Source of the DNA: Pseudarthrobacter sp. NIBRBAC000502770
Lineage (GTDB): Bacteria > Actinomycetota > Actinomycetes > Actinomycetales > Micrococcaceae
Reading direction: 5' to 3'
DNA length: 64,000 nucleotides
Assembly (NCBI RefSeq): GCF_006517815.1
Contig: NZ_CP041198.1
Coordinates: forward strand, 4,092,001-4,156,000
Below the pieces are notes generated by a model. The model had not been told where the DNA came from, made no database searches, and saw only the letters and a program-made list of their open reading frames with translations. Position 1 is the first letter of the stretch. Every line of letters begins with the position of its first letter. Shown piece by piece: positions 25,828 through 35,605 of the stretch. The position numbers and the translations under genes were made by a program.

Positions 25828-28539
25828 ATGACCGTCCCAACCCGGCTTCGGGCCGAACACCTGCCGGAAGCCATGGGCTTGACCGTTAGTGCACCCCGGC
25901 TCAGCTGGACGCCGCCCGCCGGCAGCACCACCCAGGCTGCGTACCGGATCACCGCCAGCAACGGCTGGGACACCGGCAGGCAGGAATCAGCCGCGTGCGC
26001 CGCCCCGTACACCGGCCCCGCGCTGGACTCCCGCAGCCGTTTCGAATGGCGCGTCCGCACCTGGAACACCGATGAAGCCGGCAACGAAACACCTACCGGC
26101 TGGTCACAGCCCATGCCTGTGGAACTGGGACTCCTGCACGCCACCGACTGGACGGCGCAGTGGATCGGCGCCGACGAACCGGCAATGGCGCGGGCGGGGG
26201 AGCGCCCCGGCTACGCCTTCACCAAGACCTTCACGCTGGACGCCGCCCCGGAGAAGGCCCGCGCCTACGCCACCGCCCACGGCATCTACGAACTCTTCAT
26301 CAACGGCCGCCGCGTGGGGGACCAGCAGCTCACCCCCGGTTCCACCAGCTACAACACCACCCTCCAGGTCCAGGCCTATGACGTCACCGGCCTGCTCCGC
26401 GAGGGTGCCAACACCATCCGGGCCATCCTCACCGACGGCTGGTACCGCGGCAGCTTCGGGTACACGCGCGACGCCGACATGTACGGTACGCAAACAGCTT
26501 TCCTTGCGCAGCTCGAGGTGGGGTCCGGGACCGCCACGCAGGTCATCGGCACCGACAGCTCCTGGCTGGTGTCCGCCACGGAGATCACCGGCGCCGACCT
26601 CATGGCGGGCCAGCGGGTCGACTTCCGGGCGCACGACGCCGGGAGCACACCTACTGGAGGCAAGGCGCCCAGGGTGCGTGCCGCCGTCGTCCGCCCCGGC
26701 AGCTTCACACAGCTGGCCGGCCCCCTGGCCCCTCCCACCCGCGTGACCGGGGAACTGGTTCCCGTTTCCATCACCCGCCTGCCAAACGGCAACCAGGTGG
26801 TGGACTTCGGCCAGAACCTCCACGGCTGGATCCGCCTTACCCAACTGGGGGCGCCGGGCGAAACCGTCGCGCTGGAGTACGGCGAGGCCCTGGGGCCGGA
26901 CGGTGACGTCACCCGGGACCACCTGCGGCCGCATGATTTCCGCTCACCGGGGGCCTTCCTCGCCGCCGGCCAGGTGGACACGGTCGCCGCTTCCGGGGCC
27001 CCGGGCGAAGTCTTTGAGCCCCGGCACACCACCCACGGCTTCCGGTACGTCTCCTTGCAGGGCCTCGCCGCGGACCTGGCACCGGCGGACATCACCGCCT
27101 GCCTGGTCCGGACGGACATGGAGCGCATCGGCACCTTCAGCTGCAGCGATGAGCGGCTGAACAAGCTCCACGGGATTGTGGAGTGGAGCTTCCTGGGGAA
27201 CACCTGCGACGTCCCCACCGACTGCCCGCAGCGCGAGAAGGCCGGCTGGACCGGGGACTGGCAGCTGTTCGTCCCCACCGCCGCGTACCTGTACGACGTC
27301 ACCGGCTTTACCCGGAAGTGGCTCCGCGACGTCCGCGCCGACCAGTGGGAGGACGGCGTCATCGCCAACATCTCGCCGACACCCGGGCCGGAGGCCACCT
27401 CGGCCGAATTCATGGCCTTCACCAACGGCTCGGCCGGCTGGGGCGACGCGATCGTGATGGTGCCGTGGGAGGCTTATCTGGCCACCGGCGATGCCGCCAT
27501 CCTCGCCGAGAACTGGGAGGCGATGAAGCGCTGGCTCGGTTTCGTCCGCACGGCCGCCGAAACCCGGCGGCATGCTGCCCGCGCAGCGCAGGCGCCGTTC
27601 CCGGCCGCCCACGAGAAGTACCTGTGGGACACGGGCTTCCACTTCGGCGAATGGATGGAGCCGGACGGCCCGGAACCGGACCTGTTTGCCGCCCGCACCG
27701 CGGACAACGGCATCGTGGCCACCGCCTACTACCGGCACACCACGGACCTGATGGCACGCATCGCCTCGATCCTGGGGCTCGCCGGGGAGGCCGCCGCGCT
27801 GGCGGAACTTTCGGCAAGCATCCGGGACGCCTGGGAAACGGAATACCTCGACGCCGCCGGGCATGTCACCCACGCCAGCCAGGCCAACTGCGTCCGCGCC
27901 CTCGCCTTCCACCTTGTCAGCCCGGTACACCGCACCACCGTCACCGCGCAGCTGGCGGAACTGATCCGTGGCGCCGGCACCCACCTCGGCACCGGCTTCC
28001 TGGCCACGCCCTATCTGCTGCCCGTCCTGGCTGACAACGGCGAACTGGACCTCGCCTACGAACTGCTCATGCAGGACTCCGAACCGTCGTGGCTGGCCAT
28101 GGTGGACCGCGGCGCCACCACAGTATGGGAACTCTGGAACGGCATCGACGGCGACGGCATCCCGCACCAGTCGCTCAACCATTACAGCAAGGGCGCCGTG
28201 GTGTCCTTCCTGCACAGGTACACGGCCGGGCTTCGCCAGGCACCCGGAAGCGCAGGCTGGGACCGGGTGGTCATCGAACCCCGCCCCGGCGCCGGACTCA
28301 CCTCCGCATCCACCTCCCACCAGGGGCCGCACGGCCTGATCGAAGTGCATTGGGCTGTGTCGACGGACCCGGCGGACGGCGCCGTGCTGACGCTCACTGC
28401 CACGATCCCCGCCGGCACCACCGCCGAGGTGCTGCTGCCCGGCCGGCCGGCAGCCGTCGTCGGGCCCGGACACCATACTTTCCTGGTCGCACCCGGCGGG
28501 GACAGCACCCAACCTGAGCTGATGAGGAGCACACTATGA
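25828..28539 (+). CDS. Alpha-L-rhamnosidase, GH78, long form
   Basis: A 903-residue GH78 enzyme with the full domain order: an N-terminal Ig-like domain (residues 1-115), jelly roll with FINGRRVGDQQLTPG, a linking beta domain, (alpha/alpha)6 barrel with TDCPQREKAGWTGD, TTVWELWNG with the second Glu, and a C-terminal beta domain. One residue is missing in the REKAGW loop relative to RDERLGW, a known variation. No signal peptide is present. CAGGAG precedes the ATG at 25828; an in-frame start at 25750 is rejected. It overlaps the following esterase gene by ATGA and would release rhamnose from plant rhamnosides. Confidence 0.92.
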   Translation: MTVPTRLRAEHLPEAMGLTVSAPRLSWTPPAGSTTQAAYRITASNGWDTGRQESAACAAPYTGPALDSRSRFEWRVRTWNTDEAGNETPTGWSQPMPVELGLLHATDWTAQWIGADEPAMARAGERPGYAFTKTFTLDAAPEKARAYATAHGIYELFINGRRVGDQQLTPGSTSYNTTLQVQAYDVTGLLREGANTIRAILTDGWYRGSFGYTRDADMYGTQTAFLAQLEVGSGTATQVIGTDSSWLVSATEITGADLMAGQRVDFRAHDAGSTPTGGKAPRVRAAVVRPGSFTQLAGPLAPPTRVTGELVPVSITRLPNGNQVVDFGQNLHGWIRLTQLGAPGETVALEYGEALGPDGDVTRDHLRPHDFRSPGAFLAAGQVDTVAASGAPGEVFEPRHTTHGFRYVSLQGLAADLAPADITACLVRTDMERIGTFSCSDERLNKLHGIVEWSFLGNTCDVPTDCPQREKAGWTGDWQLFVPTAAYLYDVTGFTRKWLRDVRADQWEDGVIANISPTPGPEATSAEFMAFTNGSAGWGDAIVMVPWEAYLATGDAAILAENWEAMKRWLGFVRTAAETRRHAARAAQAPFPAAHEKYLWDTGFHFGEWMEPDGPEPDLFAARTADNGIVATAYYRHTTDLMARIASILGLAGEAAALAELSASIRDAWETEYLDAAGHVTHASQANCVRALAFHLVSPVHRTTVTAQLAELIRGAGTHLGTGFLATPYLLPVLADNGELDLAYELLMQDSEPSWLAMVDRGATTVWELWNGIDGDGIPHQSLNHYSKGAVVSFLHRYTAGLRQAPGSAGWDRVVIEPRPGAGLTSASTSHQGPHGLIEVHWAVSTDPADGAVLTLTATIPAGTTAEVLLPGRPAAVVGPGHHTFLVAPGGDSTQPELMRSTL

Positions 28540-29528
28540 CAGTGGAAGACGCTACCGGGGTACTCGACCCGTCCCGCCCTGACGTTTCCCGCCCCGGAGG
28601 CCGGACTGTTCCGGCCTTCCCGGTCTACGATGCCCCCGGCAGGCCGGAGCGGGTGGGCGACGGTTCCCTGGCCCACCGCGAAGTGACGTACGCCCGCGCA
28701 CTCGGCTTCCGGCCGCTGAAGCTGGACATCTGGCTGCCCCGCAACGCTGCCGGACCCACGCCGCTGGTGCTGTGGGTGCACGGCGGCGCGTTCCAGCTGG
28801 GCGACCGGCGGGAACTGCCGCCCACATTTGTGCCGGACTCCGTTTTCCGGCTGCTCAACCAGGCCGGCATCGCCTGCGCCACGGCCGACTACCGGCACTC
28901 CCTGGAAGCACCCTTCCCGGCGCAGCTGCACGACCTCAAGGCCGCCGTCCGGTACCTCCGCGAATTCGCCGCAGACCTCAACATCGACCCGGAACGGTTC
29001 GGGGCCTGGGGCGAATCCGCCGGCGGGCACCTGGTGGCGCTCCTGGGGCTGACCGGGAACCGCCCGGACCTGGAGGGCGGCCTCGGCGTGCAGGGGCGCT
29101 CCAGCAGCGTCAGCGCCGTCGTCGACTTCTACGGTGTTTCCTCCCTGGTGGACATCCCGCCCATGCAGCGGCCCGACGGCCTGTTTCCGGACGCGTTGAC
29201 CGCCGCCGTGCCGCCGGGCATGTCCCTGCAGCCCGAACACATGCTGGTGGGCGGCTCGGATGATCCGGAGCTACTGGCCGCGGCCAGCCCGGTCAGCTAC
29301 GTGGATGCCGGCGCCGCCCCGTTCCTCCTGGTCCACGGTGACTCCGACGGGCTGGTGCCGCATTCGCAGACCGACCTGCTGGCCGCGGCACTCGCGGAGG
29401 CCGGCGTGGAGCATGACGTGGTCACCATCCAAGGCGGCGACCACTGCTTCTTCGGTGCGGAGGACCAGATGGACACCATCCTGGCCACCGCCGTCGACTA
29501 CTTCTCACGGAAGCTGGGCACACCATGA
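28536..29528 (+). CDS. Alpha/beta hydrolase (BD-FAE/esterase type)
   Basis: A 330-residue hydrolase with the oxyanion motif WVHGGAF, nucleophile elbow GAWGESAGG, a FLLVHGDSDGLVP strand for the catalytic Asp, and GGDHCFFG for the catalytic His. It overlaps the GH78 gene by ATGA and the next hydrolase by ATGA, so all three are one coupled unit. It is likely to remove acyl or aryl ester groups from the same substrate that the rhamnosidase attacks. Confidence 0.88.
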   Translation: MTVEDATGVLDPSRPDVSRPGGRTVPAFPVYDAPGRPERVGDGSLAHREVTYARALGFRPLKLDIWLPRNAAGPTPLVLWVHGGAFQLGDRRELPPTFVPDSVFRLLNQAGIACATADYRHSLEAPFPAQLHDLKAAVRYLREFAADLNIDPERFGAWGESAGGHLVALLGLTGNRPDLEGGLGVQGRSSSVSAVVDFYGVSSLVDIPPMQRPDGLFPDALTAAVPPGMSLQPEHMLVGGSDDPELLAAASPVSYVDAGAAPFLLVHGDSDGLVPHSQTDLLAAALAEAGVEHDVVTIQGGDHCFFGAEDQMDTILATAVDYFSRKLGTP

Positions 29529-30490
29529 CCCCCACCAAACGTGCAGACTCCGCCCCGGCCGCCGGCACGGGGCACGACCGCCAGGCGCCTGACGCCGGGT
29601 TCGCGGAGTACCTGGCAACCCCGGAAGGCCCGCAGTTCCTCAACCCGGACGCCGTGCGCTCGCCCGGACCCGTGGTGCCCATCCGCACGGTGGCCGCGGA
29701 CGGCCGGCACGGGCCGGTAGGCATACGGATCTACGGCGAACCCGGAGCTCCGGGCAGCCCGGGCCTCGTGTGGCTGCACGGCGGCGGCTTCGTCAGCGGC
29801 AGCATTGACAGCCCCGAATCGGATTACCTGGCACGCGTGCTCGCTGCCCGGGGGACGCCGGTGTTGTCCGTGGACTACCGCCTGGCGCGCAACGGCGTGT
29901 CCTTTCCCGTTCCGCATGATGACACCCTGGCAGGGTGGTTCTGGGCCCGGAAGAACGCCGGATCCCTCGGCCTGGATCCGGACCTGCTCTGCCTGGGCGG
30001 GGCCGGCGCCGGGGGCAACCTCGCAGTAGGGGCCGCACTGTACCTCGTGGACGCCGGCAAGCCGCTGCCCGCGAAACTGCTGCTGGCCTACCCCTTCCTG
30101 GACGCCGAACTCCCAGCGCCTGCCGGGGGACTGGACGATGAGGCCATGGCCGGGCTGCCGCGGCACCTGCGGTTCACGTTGGAGGACTGCATCCGGACGG
30201 CGGAGAACTACGTGGGCGGGCCGGTCAGCATGGCGCCGTCCTATGCGATGCCCGGCTATGCGGATCCTGCCGGGCTTCCGCCCGCCGCCCTGCTTGCCTG
30301 CGAGTACGACGACGCCCGCGGCTCAACCGAGCAGTTTGCCTCGGCATTGGAGCGGGCAGGGGTTCCGGTGTCCTATTTCCTGGCCGAGGGCGCCGTGCAC
30401 GGCCACCTCAACCACACGGCCGGGCTGCCGGAAGGGCAGGCGGCCCTGGAGTTCCTGGCGGGCCAGCTGGCGGCGGTGCGCCGGCCTTAG
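29525..30490 (+). CDS. Alpha/beta hydrolase (hormone-sensitive-lipase type)
   Basis: A 321-residue hydrolase with WLHGGGFVSG (HGGG oxyanion hole). The usual GDSAGG elbow is replaced by LGGAGAGGN, so Ala stands where the nucleophile Ser is expected. The later Asp (CEYDDAR) and His (EGAVHGHLN) regions are present. The missing Ser suggests a weak, altered or non-catalytic protein, or an unusual nucleophile. It is the last gene of the GH78-esterase unit and ends 14 bp before the convergent GntR gene. Confidence 0.8.
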   Translation: MTPTKRADSAPAAGTGHDRQAPDAGFAEYLATPEGPQFLNPDAVRSPGPVVPIRTVAADGRHGPVGIRIYGEPGAPGSPGLVWLHGGGFVSGSIDSPESDYLARVLAARGTPVLSVDYRLARNGVSFPVPHDDTLAGWFWARKNAGSLGLDPDLLCLGGAGAGGNLAVGAALYLVDAGKPLPAKLLLAYPFLDAELPAPAGGLDDEAMAGLPRHLRFTLEDCIRTAENYVGGPVSMAPSYAMPGYADPAGLPPAALLACEYDDARGSTEQFASALERAGVPVSYFLAEGAVHGHLNHTAGLPEGQAALEFLAGQLAAVRRP

Positions 30491-30504
30491 CCGCGGCCAA
30501 GGGA

Positions 30505-31251
30505 TCAGGGCTGCCCGGAACTTTCTTCCTGGTGGCTGCTGGACCAGATGTCGCCCATTTCCTCGGTGGACTGCTCCACGATCCTGCTCATGGCCGCGAG
30601 CGCGGCTCCCGGGTCGCGGTGCTGGATGGCACTGGCCACATCCACGTGCAGCTGCAGCGCCTCGTGGTCCGGCAGATGCGGCATCAGTCCGTGCTGCGTC
30701 CGCCCGGCCAGCACTTCCGCCACGAGGTTGTGCAGCTGCGAAAACATCAGGTTGCCCGAGGCGTTCAGGACCGCGGCGTGGAACTCGATGTCCAGGCGGA
30801 GGAATTCGTCCTGGTCCCCGCGCTGCCCGACGGCCCACAGGCGGGCGGCCATGGAGACAAGGTCGCTGGCTGCATCGAGTGACGCCCGTTCAGCGGCCAG
30901 GCGGGCGGCCTGCGGTTCAATGGCGCCGCGCAATTCATTCAGGGCCCGCAGCTGCTCCAGCCGCTTGGCCGACGCCAGCCGCCACCGGATCACCTGAGGG
31001 TCGTAGAGGTTCCAGCTCGCCTCTGGCTGGACCACCGTGCCCAGGCGCCGGCGGGACTCGAGCATTCCCATGGAAGACAGGACGCGGGTGGCCTCCCGGA
31101 TCACGGATCGGGACACCTTGTGCTGGGTTTCCAGTTCGTCCAGCCGCAGGATGGAGTTCGGTGCCAGTGTTCCCTCGGCAATGGCAAGCCCCAGGTTGTC
31201 GACCAGCGACGAATGCAGGTCCGGGGACAACGCCGCCTTTGGGATGGTCAT
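30505..31251 (-). CDS. GntR-family regulator (FadR/FCD subfamily)
   Basis: A 248-residue protein. Residues about 15-75 form the winged HTH (LDELETQHKVSRSVIREATRVLSSMGMLESRRRLGTVV) and residues about 95-235 form the all-helical FCD domain with metal-ligand-type Asp and His residues (LDIEFHAAVLNASGN). The layout resembles regulators of gluconate, galactonate or uronate genes. Its start at 31251 is followed upstream by repeated TATTTGTCT elements that could be its own operator. Targets are not certain. Confidence 0.86.
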   Translation of the reverse strand: MTIPKAALSPDLHSSLVDNLGLAIAEGTLAPNSILRLDELETQHKVSRSVIREATRVLSSMGMLESRRRLGTVVQPEASWNLYDPQVIRWRLASAKRLEQLRALNELRGAIEPQAARLAAERASLDAASDLVSMAARLWAVGQRGDQDEFLRLDIEFHAAVLNASGNLMFSQLHNLVAEVLAGRTQHGLMPHLPDHEALQLHVDVASAIQHRDPGAALAAMSRIVEQSTEEMGDIWSSSHQEESSGQP

Positions 31252-31284
31252 GAATAAATCATATGGCGGGACGGAGAGACCGGG

Positions 31285-31306
31285 TATTTGTCTGTCTTAT
31301 TTGTCT
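31285..31306. promoter_or_regulatory. Direct repeat upstream of the GntR gene
   Basis: TATTTGTCT occurs at 31285-31293 and 31298-31306, 13 bp apart, in the 100-bp gap before the GntR gene. This is a candidate operator or duplicated regulator half-site. Confidence 0.4.
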
Positions 31307-31351
31307 CTGTCCACGGAACATGGCAGACATGAAGGGGGTGGCAGGGAAGCC

Positions 31352-32287
31352 TTAGCCCTCCAGTACGAAGGGCCTGCTGTGCCCGGCAGCCCCGGGTGCC
31401 AGCCTCTCCGCAGCCTCCTCCGCGTAGGAACGGGCATCCTCCAGTAACGGGTTGTAGAGGGCTAATAGGATGCGGCGCGCTTCGAACAAGGGGAAATCGT
31501 GGGGCAGCAGCTCCGGGGGGAGCCCGGGGTCCTCCCAGGGGAACGCCCGCCAGGCGTCCATCACCTCGGTCCTCAGCCGAAAGGCCTCTTCCCCCGGGAG
31601 GCGTTCGCCGGCCAGGGCGTCAGTTTTCTGGCGGTAGGCGTTGATGAAGGGGGTGTACTGCCGGCGTACTTCGTCCAGGTCCCAGGCCTCCAACAACGGC
31701 CGCCCGCGCAGCCCTTCCGCGGCGGTGCGGAAGATGACGTAGTTCTCCACCCCCAGGTGGCGGCAGGAATCCTCCAGGTCGTCGGCGGTGTCCCACGCGG
31801 AAACCCACACCGCCCCATACAACGGAGCGAACCCCAGCCATTTGAGCCGGCTCCGCAGCAGCTCGCGCACTTCGCGCGAGCGCTCCGGGACACTGAAGGC
31901 CACCACGGTCCACATGCCATCCCAGGGGCGTTCCCCGGAGCCGAAGCCACTGATCTGTCTCACCCCGATCTCCAGGCGTGCCCTCGCCTCCGGGGTGAAC
32001 CTGTACCGGGAAGCGCGCCCCGCACTCGACTGTTCCAGGACGGCGCGCCCTGCGAGCCGGCTGAGGGCTGTTGAGGCAGCGGAAGAGCTGAGGCCCAGGG
32101 CCGCGGCCAGGGACACAATCAGCCGGGAGGGCAGCCACCCGGTGTAGTCGCGCCAATAGTCCGCCAGCATCGTGACCACCAGGTGCTGGGTCGCCGAGCC
32201 TTTCGATGGGCGCGGGAAATTGACTTCCTCGGCGGCAACACGGGGTTCGGCGGGCCCGCCTGGGAATGGATGCGGCTTAGAAGTCAC
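31352..32287 (-). CDS. PaaX-family transcriptional regulator
   Basis: A 311-residue PaaX-like protein: an N-terminal winged HTH (LIVSLAAALGLSSSAASTALSRLAGRAVLEQ), a central ferredoxin-like domain beginning WTVVAFSVPERSREVRELLRSRLKWLGF, and a C-terminal helical domain. PaaX-type proteins are repressors that respond to CoA thioesters. The GTG at 32287 is used because the longer frame runs through the promoter region. It is divergent from an MHS carrier, CocE/NonD hydrolase and DUF3237 gene cluster, its likely target. Confidence 0.85.
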   Translation of the reverse strand: MTSKPHPFPGGPAEPRVAAEEVNFPRPSKGSATQHLVVTMLADYWRDYTGWLPSRLIVSLAAALGLSSSAASTALSRLAGRAVLEQSSAGRASRYRFTPEARARLEIGVRQISGFGSGERPWDGMWTVVAFSVPERSREVRELLRSRLKWLGFAPLYGAVWVSAWDTADDLEDSCRHLGVENYVIFRTAAEGLRGRPLLEAWDLDEVRRQYTPFINAYRQKTDALAGERLPGEEAFRLRTEVMDAWRAFPWEDPGLPPELLPHDFPLFEARRILLALYNPLLEDARSYAEEAAERLAPGAAGHSRPFVLEG

Positions 32288-32338
32288 ACCCCATCTTCGC
32301 AGGCAGGCAAAGCGGAGCAAATTTACTTTGCATATTTG

Positions 32339-32367
32339 TTGACGGTCGTCTTGATAAGCGCATAACA
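32339..32367 (+). promoter_or_regulatory. Candidate promoter of the MHS carrier gene
   Basis: TTGACG at 32339-32344 and ATAACA at 32362-32367 are separated by 17 bp, in the AT-richer gap shared with the PaaX gene. The start point would be near 32375. Confidence 0.45.
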
Positions 32368-32455
32368 TTTAGCCAGTGATCCGGGCCACATCCCGCGCCG
32401 GCACGCACAGTCCCCAGCAGGCGCCTGCTGACCCATCATTTCCAGGAGATCCGCA

Positions 32456-33823
32456 ATGACCGCAGGTCCCAGCCCGGTGACGCCGTTGTCCCCGGACGCC
32501 ATGTCACTTCCCGCATCCACCGAACAGGGCACGCAGAATGCCCGCCGGGCAGCAGTCGCCAGCTTCATCGGCAGCACCCTCGAGTACTACGACTTCTTCA
32601 TCTACGGCTCAGCCTCGGCGCTGATCTTCAACAAGATCTTCTTCCCGGGCATCGATCCCGCCCTCGGGATGGTCTTGTCCATGGCAACCATTGGTATCGG
32701 CTACGTGGTGCGGCCCCTGGCTGCCGGCGTGATTGGCCACTTCGGCGACCGGATCGGGCGCCGGCAGATGCTGGTCCTGACGCTGGTCCTCATGGGAGTG
32801 GCCACGTTCCTGATCGGCTGCCTTCCTCCGGTGTCCGCCATCGGTGCCGCCGCGCCGGTCCTGCTGGTTCTCCTGCGCGCACTGCAGGGAGCCTCGGCGG
32901 CCGGCGAATCAGTCGGTGCCGTCACCATGACCATGGAACACGCCCCCACCCACAAACGGGCCTTTTACGCCAGCTGGGTCAACACCGGAGCCGTGGCAGG
33001 CATCATGCTGGCGTCGCTGGCATTCCTTGCAGTTTCGCTCCTGCCCCAGGACGACCTGCTCGCGTGGGGATGGCGCCTGCCGTTCCTTGCCAGCATCCTG
33101 GTTGTCGCGGTGGGCCTGTACATCCGTCTCCGCCTCCCGGAATCGGAAGTGTTCGAGGCCGCCAAGGAGGAGGACCACAAGCAGGAACTGCCCATCAAGG
33201 TGGTCCTCCGCGACCACTGGGCCACCATCCTCAAGGTGATCCTCTTCGGCCTGTGGAGCGTGGTCTCCTCGGTGTTCGCTGCCTTCGGGCTGGCCTACGC
33301 CGGCAAGCTCGGAGTCCCCGCGGCCGTCATGCTCACCGTCACCATCGTCACCGCGGCCCTGGGCATCATCGTCCAGCCGTACGCCGGCATCCTGGCGGAC
33401 CGGATCGGACGTAAACCGGTGTTCATCACGGGCAACATCGTCTGCGCCGGGGCTGTCTTTGCCTTCTTCTGGTCGATCAGCGCCGGCTCCATCCCGCTGA
33501 TCTTCGCCACGGCCATCCTCTTCATGACCGTCGGCTACGGCATGGTCAACCCGCTCGGCCCATCCATGACCGCGGAAATGTTCGAGACCAGGATCCGCTA
33601 CACGGGAGCAGCCACTGCCTCCCAGCTGGGGCTCGTCGTCACCGGCTTCGCACCCGCCATTGCCGCCGCCATCGTCCAGCCCGGCCCTGACGGGTGGCTC
33701 CCCGTTGCCGTCTTCACGGCCGCCTGCTGCCTGGTCTCCGCCGTCGTGACCGCCGTGTGGGTCAAGGAGACCTACCGGACCAGGACCGAAGACCTCGGCA
33801 AGCGGCCCGTCCAGGCCGCCTGA
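32456..33823 (+). CDS. MHS-family MFS metabolite:H+ symporter
   Basis: A 455-residue carrier with 12 hydrophobic spans. The TLEYYDFFIYGSASAL segment after a basic N-terminus and GDRIGRRQMLVLTL between spans 2 and 3 are diagnostic of the metabolite:H+ symporter (shikimate/alpha-ketoglutarate/proline) branch. AGGAG at 32443-32447 precedes the ATG. It is followed by a hydrolase gene after 37 bp, so the pair probably imports and cleaves an organic acid ester or amide. Confidence 0.9.
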   Translation: MTAGPSPVTPLSPDAMSLPASTEQGTQNARRAAVASFIGSTLEYYDFFIYGSASALIFNKIFFPGIDPALGMVLSMATIGIGYVVRPLAAGVIGHFGDRIGRRQMLVLTLVLMGVATFLIGCLPPVSAIGAAAPVLLVLLRALQGASAAGESVGAVTMTMEHAPTHKRAFYASWVNTGAVAGIMLASLAFLAVSLLPQDDLLAWGWRLPFLASILVVAVGLYIRLRLPESEVFEAAKEEDHKQELPIKVVLRDHWATILKVILFGLWSVVSSVFAAFGLAYAGKLGVPAAVMLTVTIVTAALGIIVQPYAGILADRIGRKPVFITGNIVCAGAVFAFFWSISAGSIPLIFATAILFMTVGYGMVNPLGPSMTAEMFETRIRYTGAATASQLGLVVTGFAPAIAAAIVQPGPDGWLPVAVFTAACCLVSAVVTAVWVKETYRTRTEDLGKRPVQAA

Positions 33824-33860
33824 GCACCAAGCCACCCCCACCCAAACGAAAGGCACGTAC

Positions 33861-35605
33861 GTGCGCTACCCGGTCGTCGTCGACGGCGATGTTGAAGCAA
33901 CCATGACCGACGGAACCATCCTCCGGTCCACCGTTTACCGGCCGGACGCGCCGGGCAGCACCTTCCCGGTGCTGCTCACGCGCACTCCCTACGGGCGGGA
34001 CCTGGCGGTCAACTCGGCCTACTTCAATCCGTTGACCGTTGCGGCGGCCGGGTACGTGGTGGTGATGCAGGACTGCCGCGGCAGGTTCGGCTCGGACGGC
34101 AGGTTTGAGCCCTCGGTCAATGAAGCGTCCGACGGCGCCACAACGGTGGAGTGGGCCGCGCGCCTTCCGTGGTCCAACGGCCGCGTGGGCATGTGGGGCC
34201 GGTCCTACTTCGCGGAAACCCAGTGGCGTGCAGCCCGGTACGCCCCGGCCGGGCTAAAGGCCCTGGCCCCGGGGGTCTCGGCGGGCGGCAACGCCAACAA
34301 CGGCGCGCTGTACCGGGGCGGCGCCCATGAGCTGGGCAGCCGCCTGGCCTGGGGCCATGCCTCGATTTCGCTCAATGAACTGATGCGGGAACATGCTGAC
34401 GATCCCGAGCGGCGCGCGAAAGAGCTCCAGGAATGGCTTGCCCTGGACGCTGGATTTGCTGATGGTTCCTGCTACGGCGTCCTGCCGCTGCGGGACCTGG
34501 AGCCCAGAGTGGGCACCTTCCTTCGCAGCGAGGTCATTCCGTCGGCGGGGGAGGGGCCGGGGAGTGATTTCTGCCGGTTGTGGGATGCCGCTTCCGATGC
34601 GGCGGTGCCGCTGCCAACGCTGCACATCGGCGGCTGGTTCGATATCTTCGCCCCCAACACGCTGGACCAGTACCGCCGCCAGGCGGCCCTCAGCAAGACC
34701 TTCCCCGGTATGGAACCCCGCCTCATCCTGGGTCCGTGGACGCACACCAACCTCACCGGCGGGTACCCGGACATCCACTTCGGCGCGGCCGCGTCCTCCG
34801 GCATCGTCGATGGCCGTGGAGATCTGTCGTCCCTCCATACGGCCTGGTTCGACGCCGTCCTCAAGGAGGACGAAGCGGCCATCGCTGCGGTCCCCCCGGT
34901 GCTGGTGTACTTCCTGGGCGAGAACCGCTGGCGCGGCTTTGATGAACTTCCGGTTCCCTCAGGGCAGAGGTCGTGGTTCTTCTCCGCCGGCGGGGAGCTG
35001 CTGGACCAGGCGGGTGCGGACGGAAATGTTGAGTACGCCTACGATCCGCTGGACGCGGTCCCCACCATCGGGGGGCCACCATGTTGGCCGGCGCCTTTCC
35101 TGCGGGACCGGCACGGCAGGACGCCGTGGAGGCGCGGGCCGACGTCGCCGTCTTCACCACGGAGCCCTTCACCGAGGCCACCACCATTTTCGGTGCCGTC
35201 ACCGCAACGTTGTTCGCATCATCCAGCGCCGTGGACACGGACTGGGTTGTCCGGCTCTGCAAGGTGTCGGCGGACGGTGTTTCCCTGGGCATTGCCGACG
35301 GCATCGTCCGGGCGTCCTGGCGCGACGCCTACGCGGAAACCGGGCTGTTCAAGGAGGGATGCCCGCCCTCTGCCATCGAGCCGGATCGGGTTTACGAGTA
35401 CACCATCTCCCTCTGGGAGACGGCGTTGACTTTTGCGCCGGGGGAGCGGCTGCGCGTACAGGTCACCTCAAGCTGCCACCCGCGCTGGGACCGGAACCTT
35501 AACACCGGCAAGCTCGCCTACGAATCGGGAGTTGCCGTAACCGCCAACCAGCGCATCCATGTTGGTTCCTCCCACCCCAGCCGCCTGACGGTTGGCCTGC
35601 TGTGA
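33861..35605 (+). pseudogene. CocE/NonD-family acyl hydrolase, single frameshift
   Basis: A CocE/NonD alpha/beta hydrolase split across two frames. The first 403 codons give a normal N-terminus (DGTILRSTVYRPD), the nucleophile region GMWGRSYFAETQ and FDIFAPN. At the six-G run 35070-35075 the frame breaks; adding one G restores PTIGGATMLAGAFPAGPARQ and leads into the intact C-terminal jelly-roll frame from 35081 to the stop at 35605 (WDRNLNTG). The break lies exactly in a homopolymer, so it may be a base-call error, a phase-variable tract or a real inactivation. The GTG start follows GAAAGG. The 3' end overlaps the DUF3237 gene as GTGA. Confidence 0.85.
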
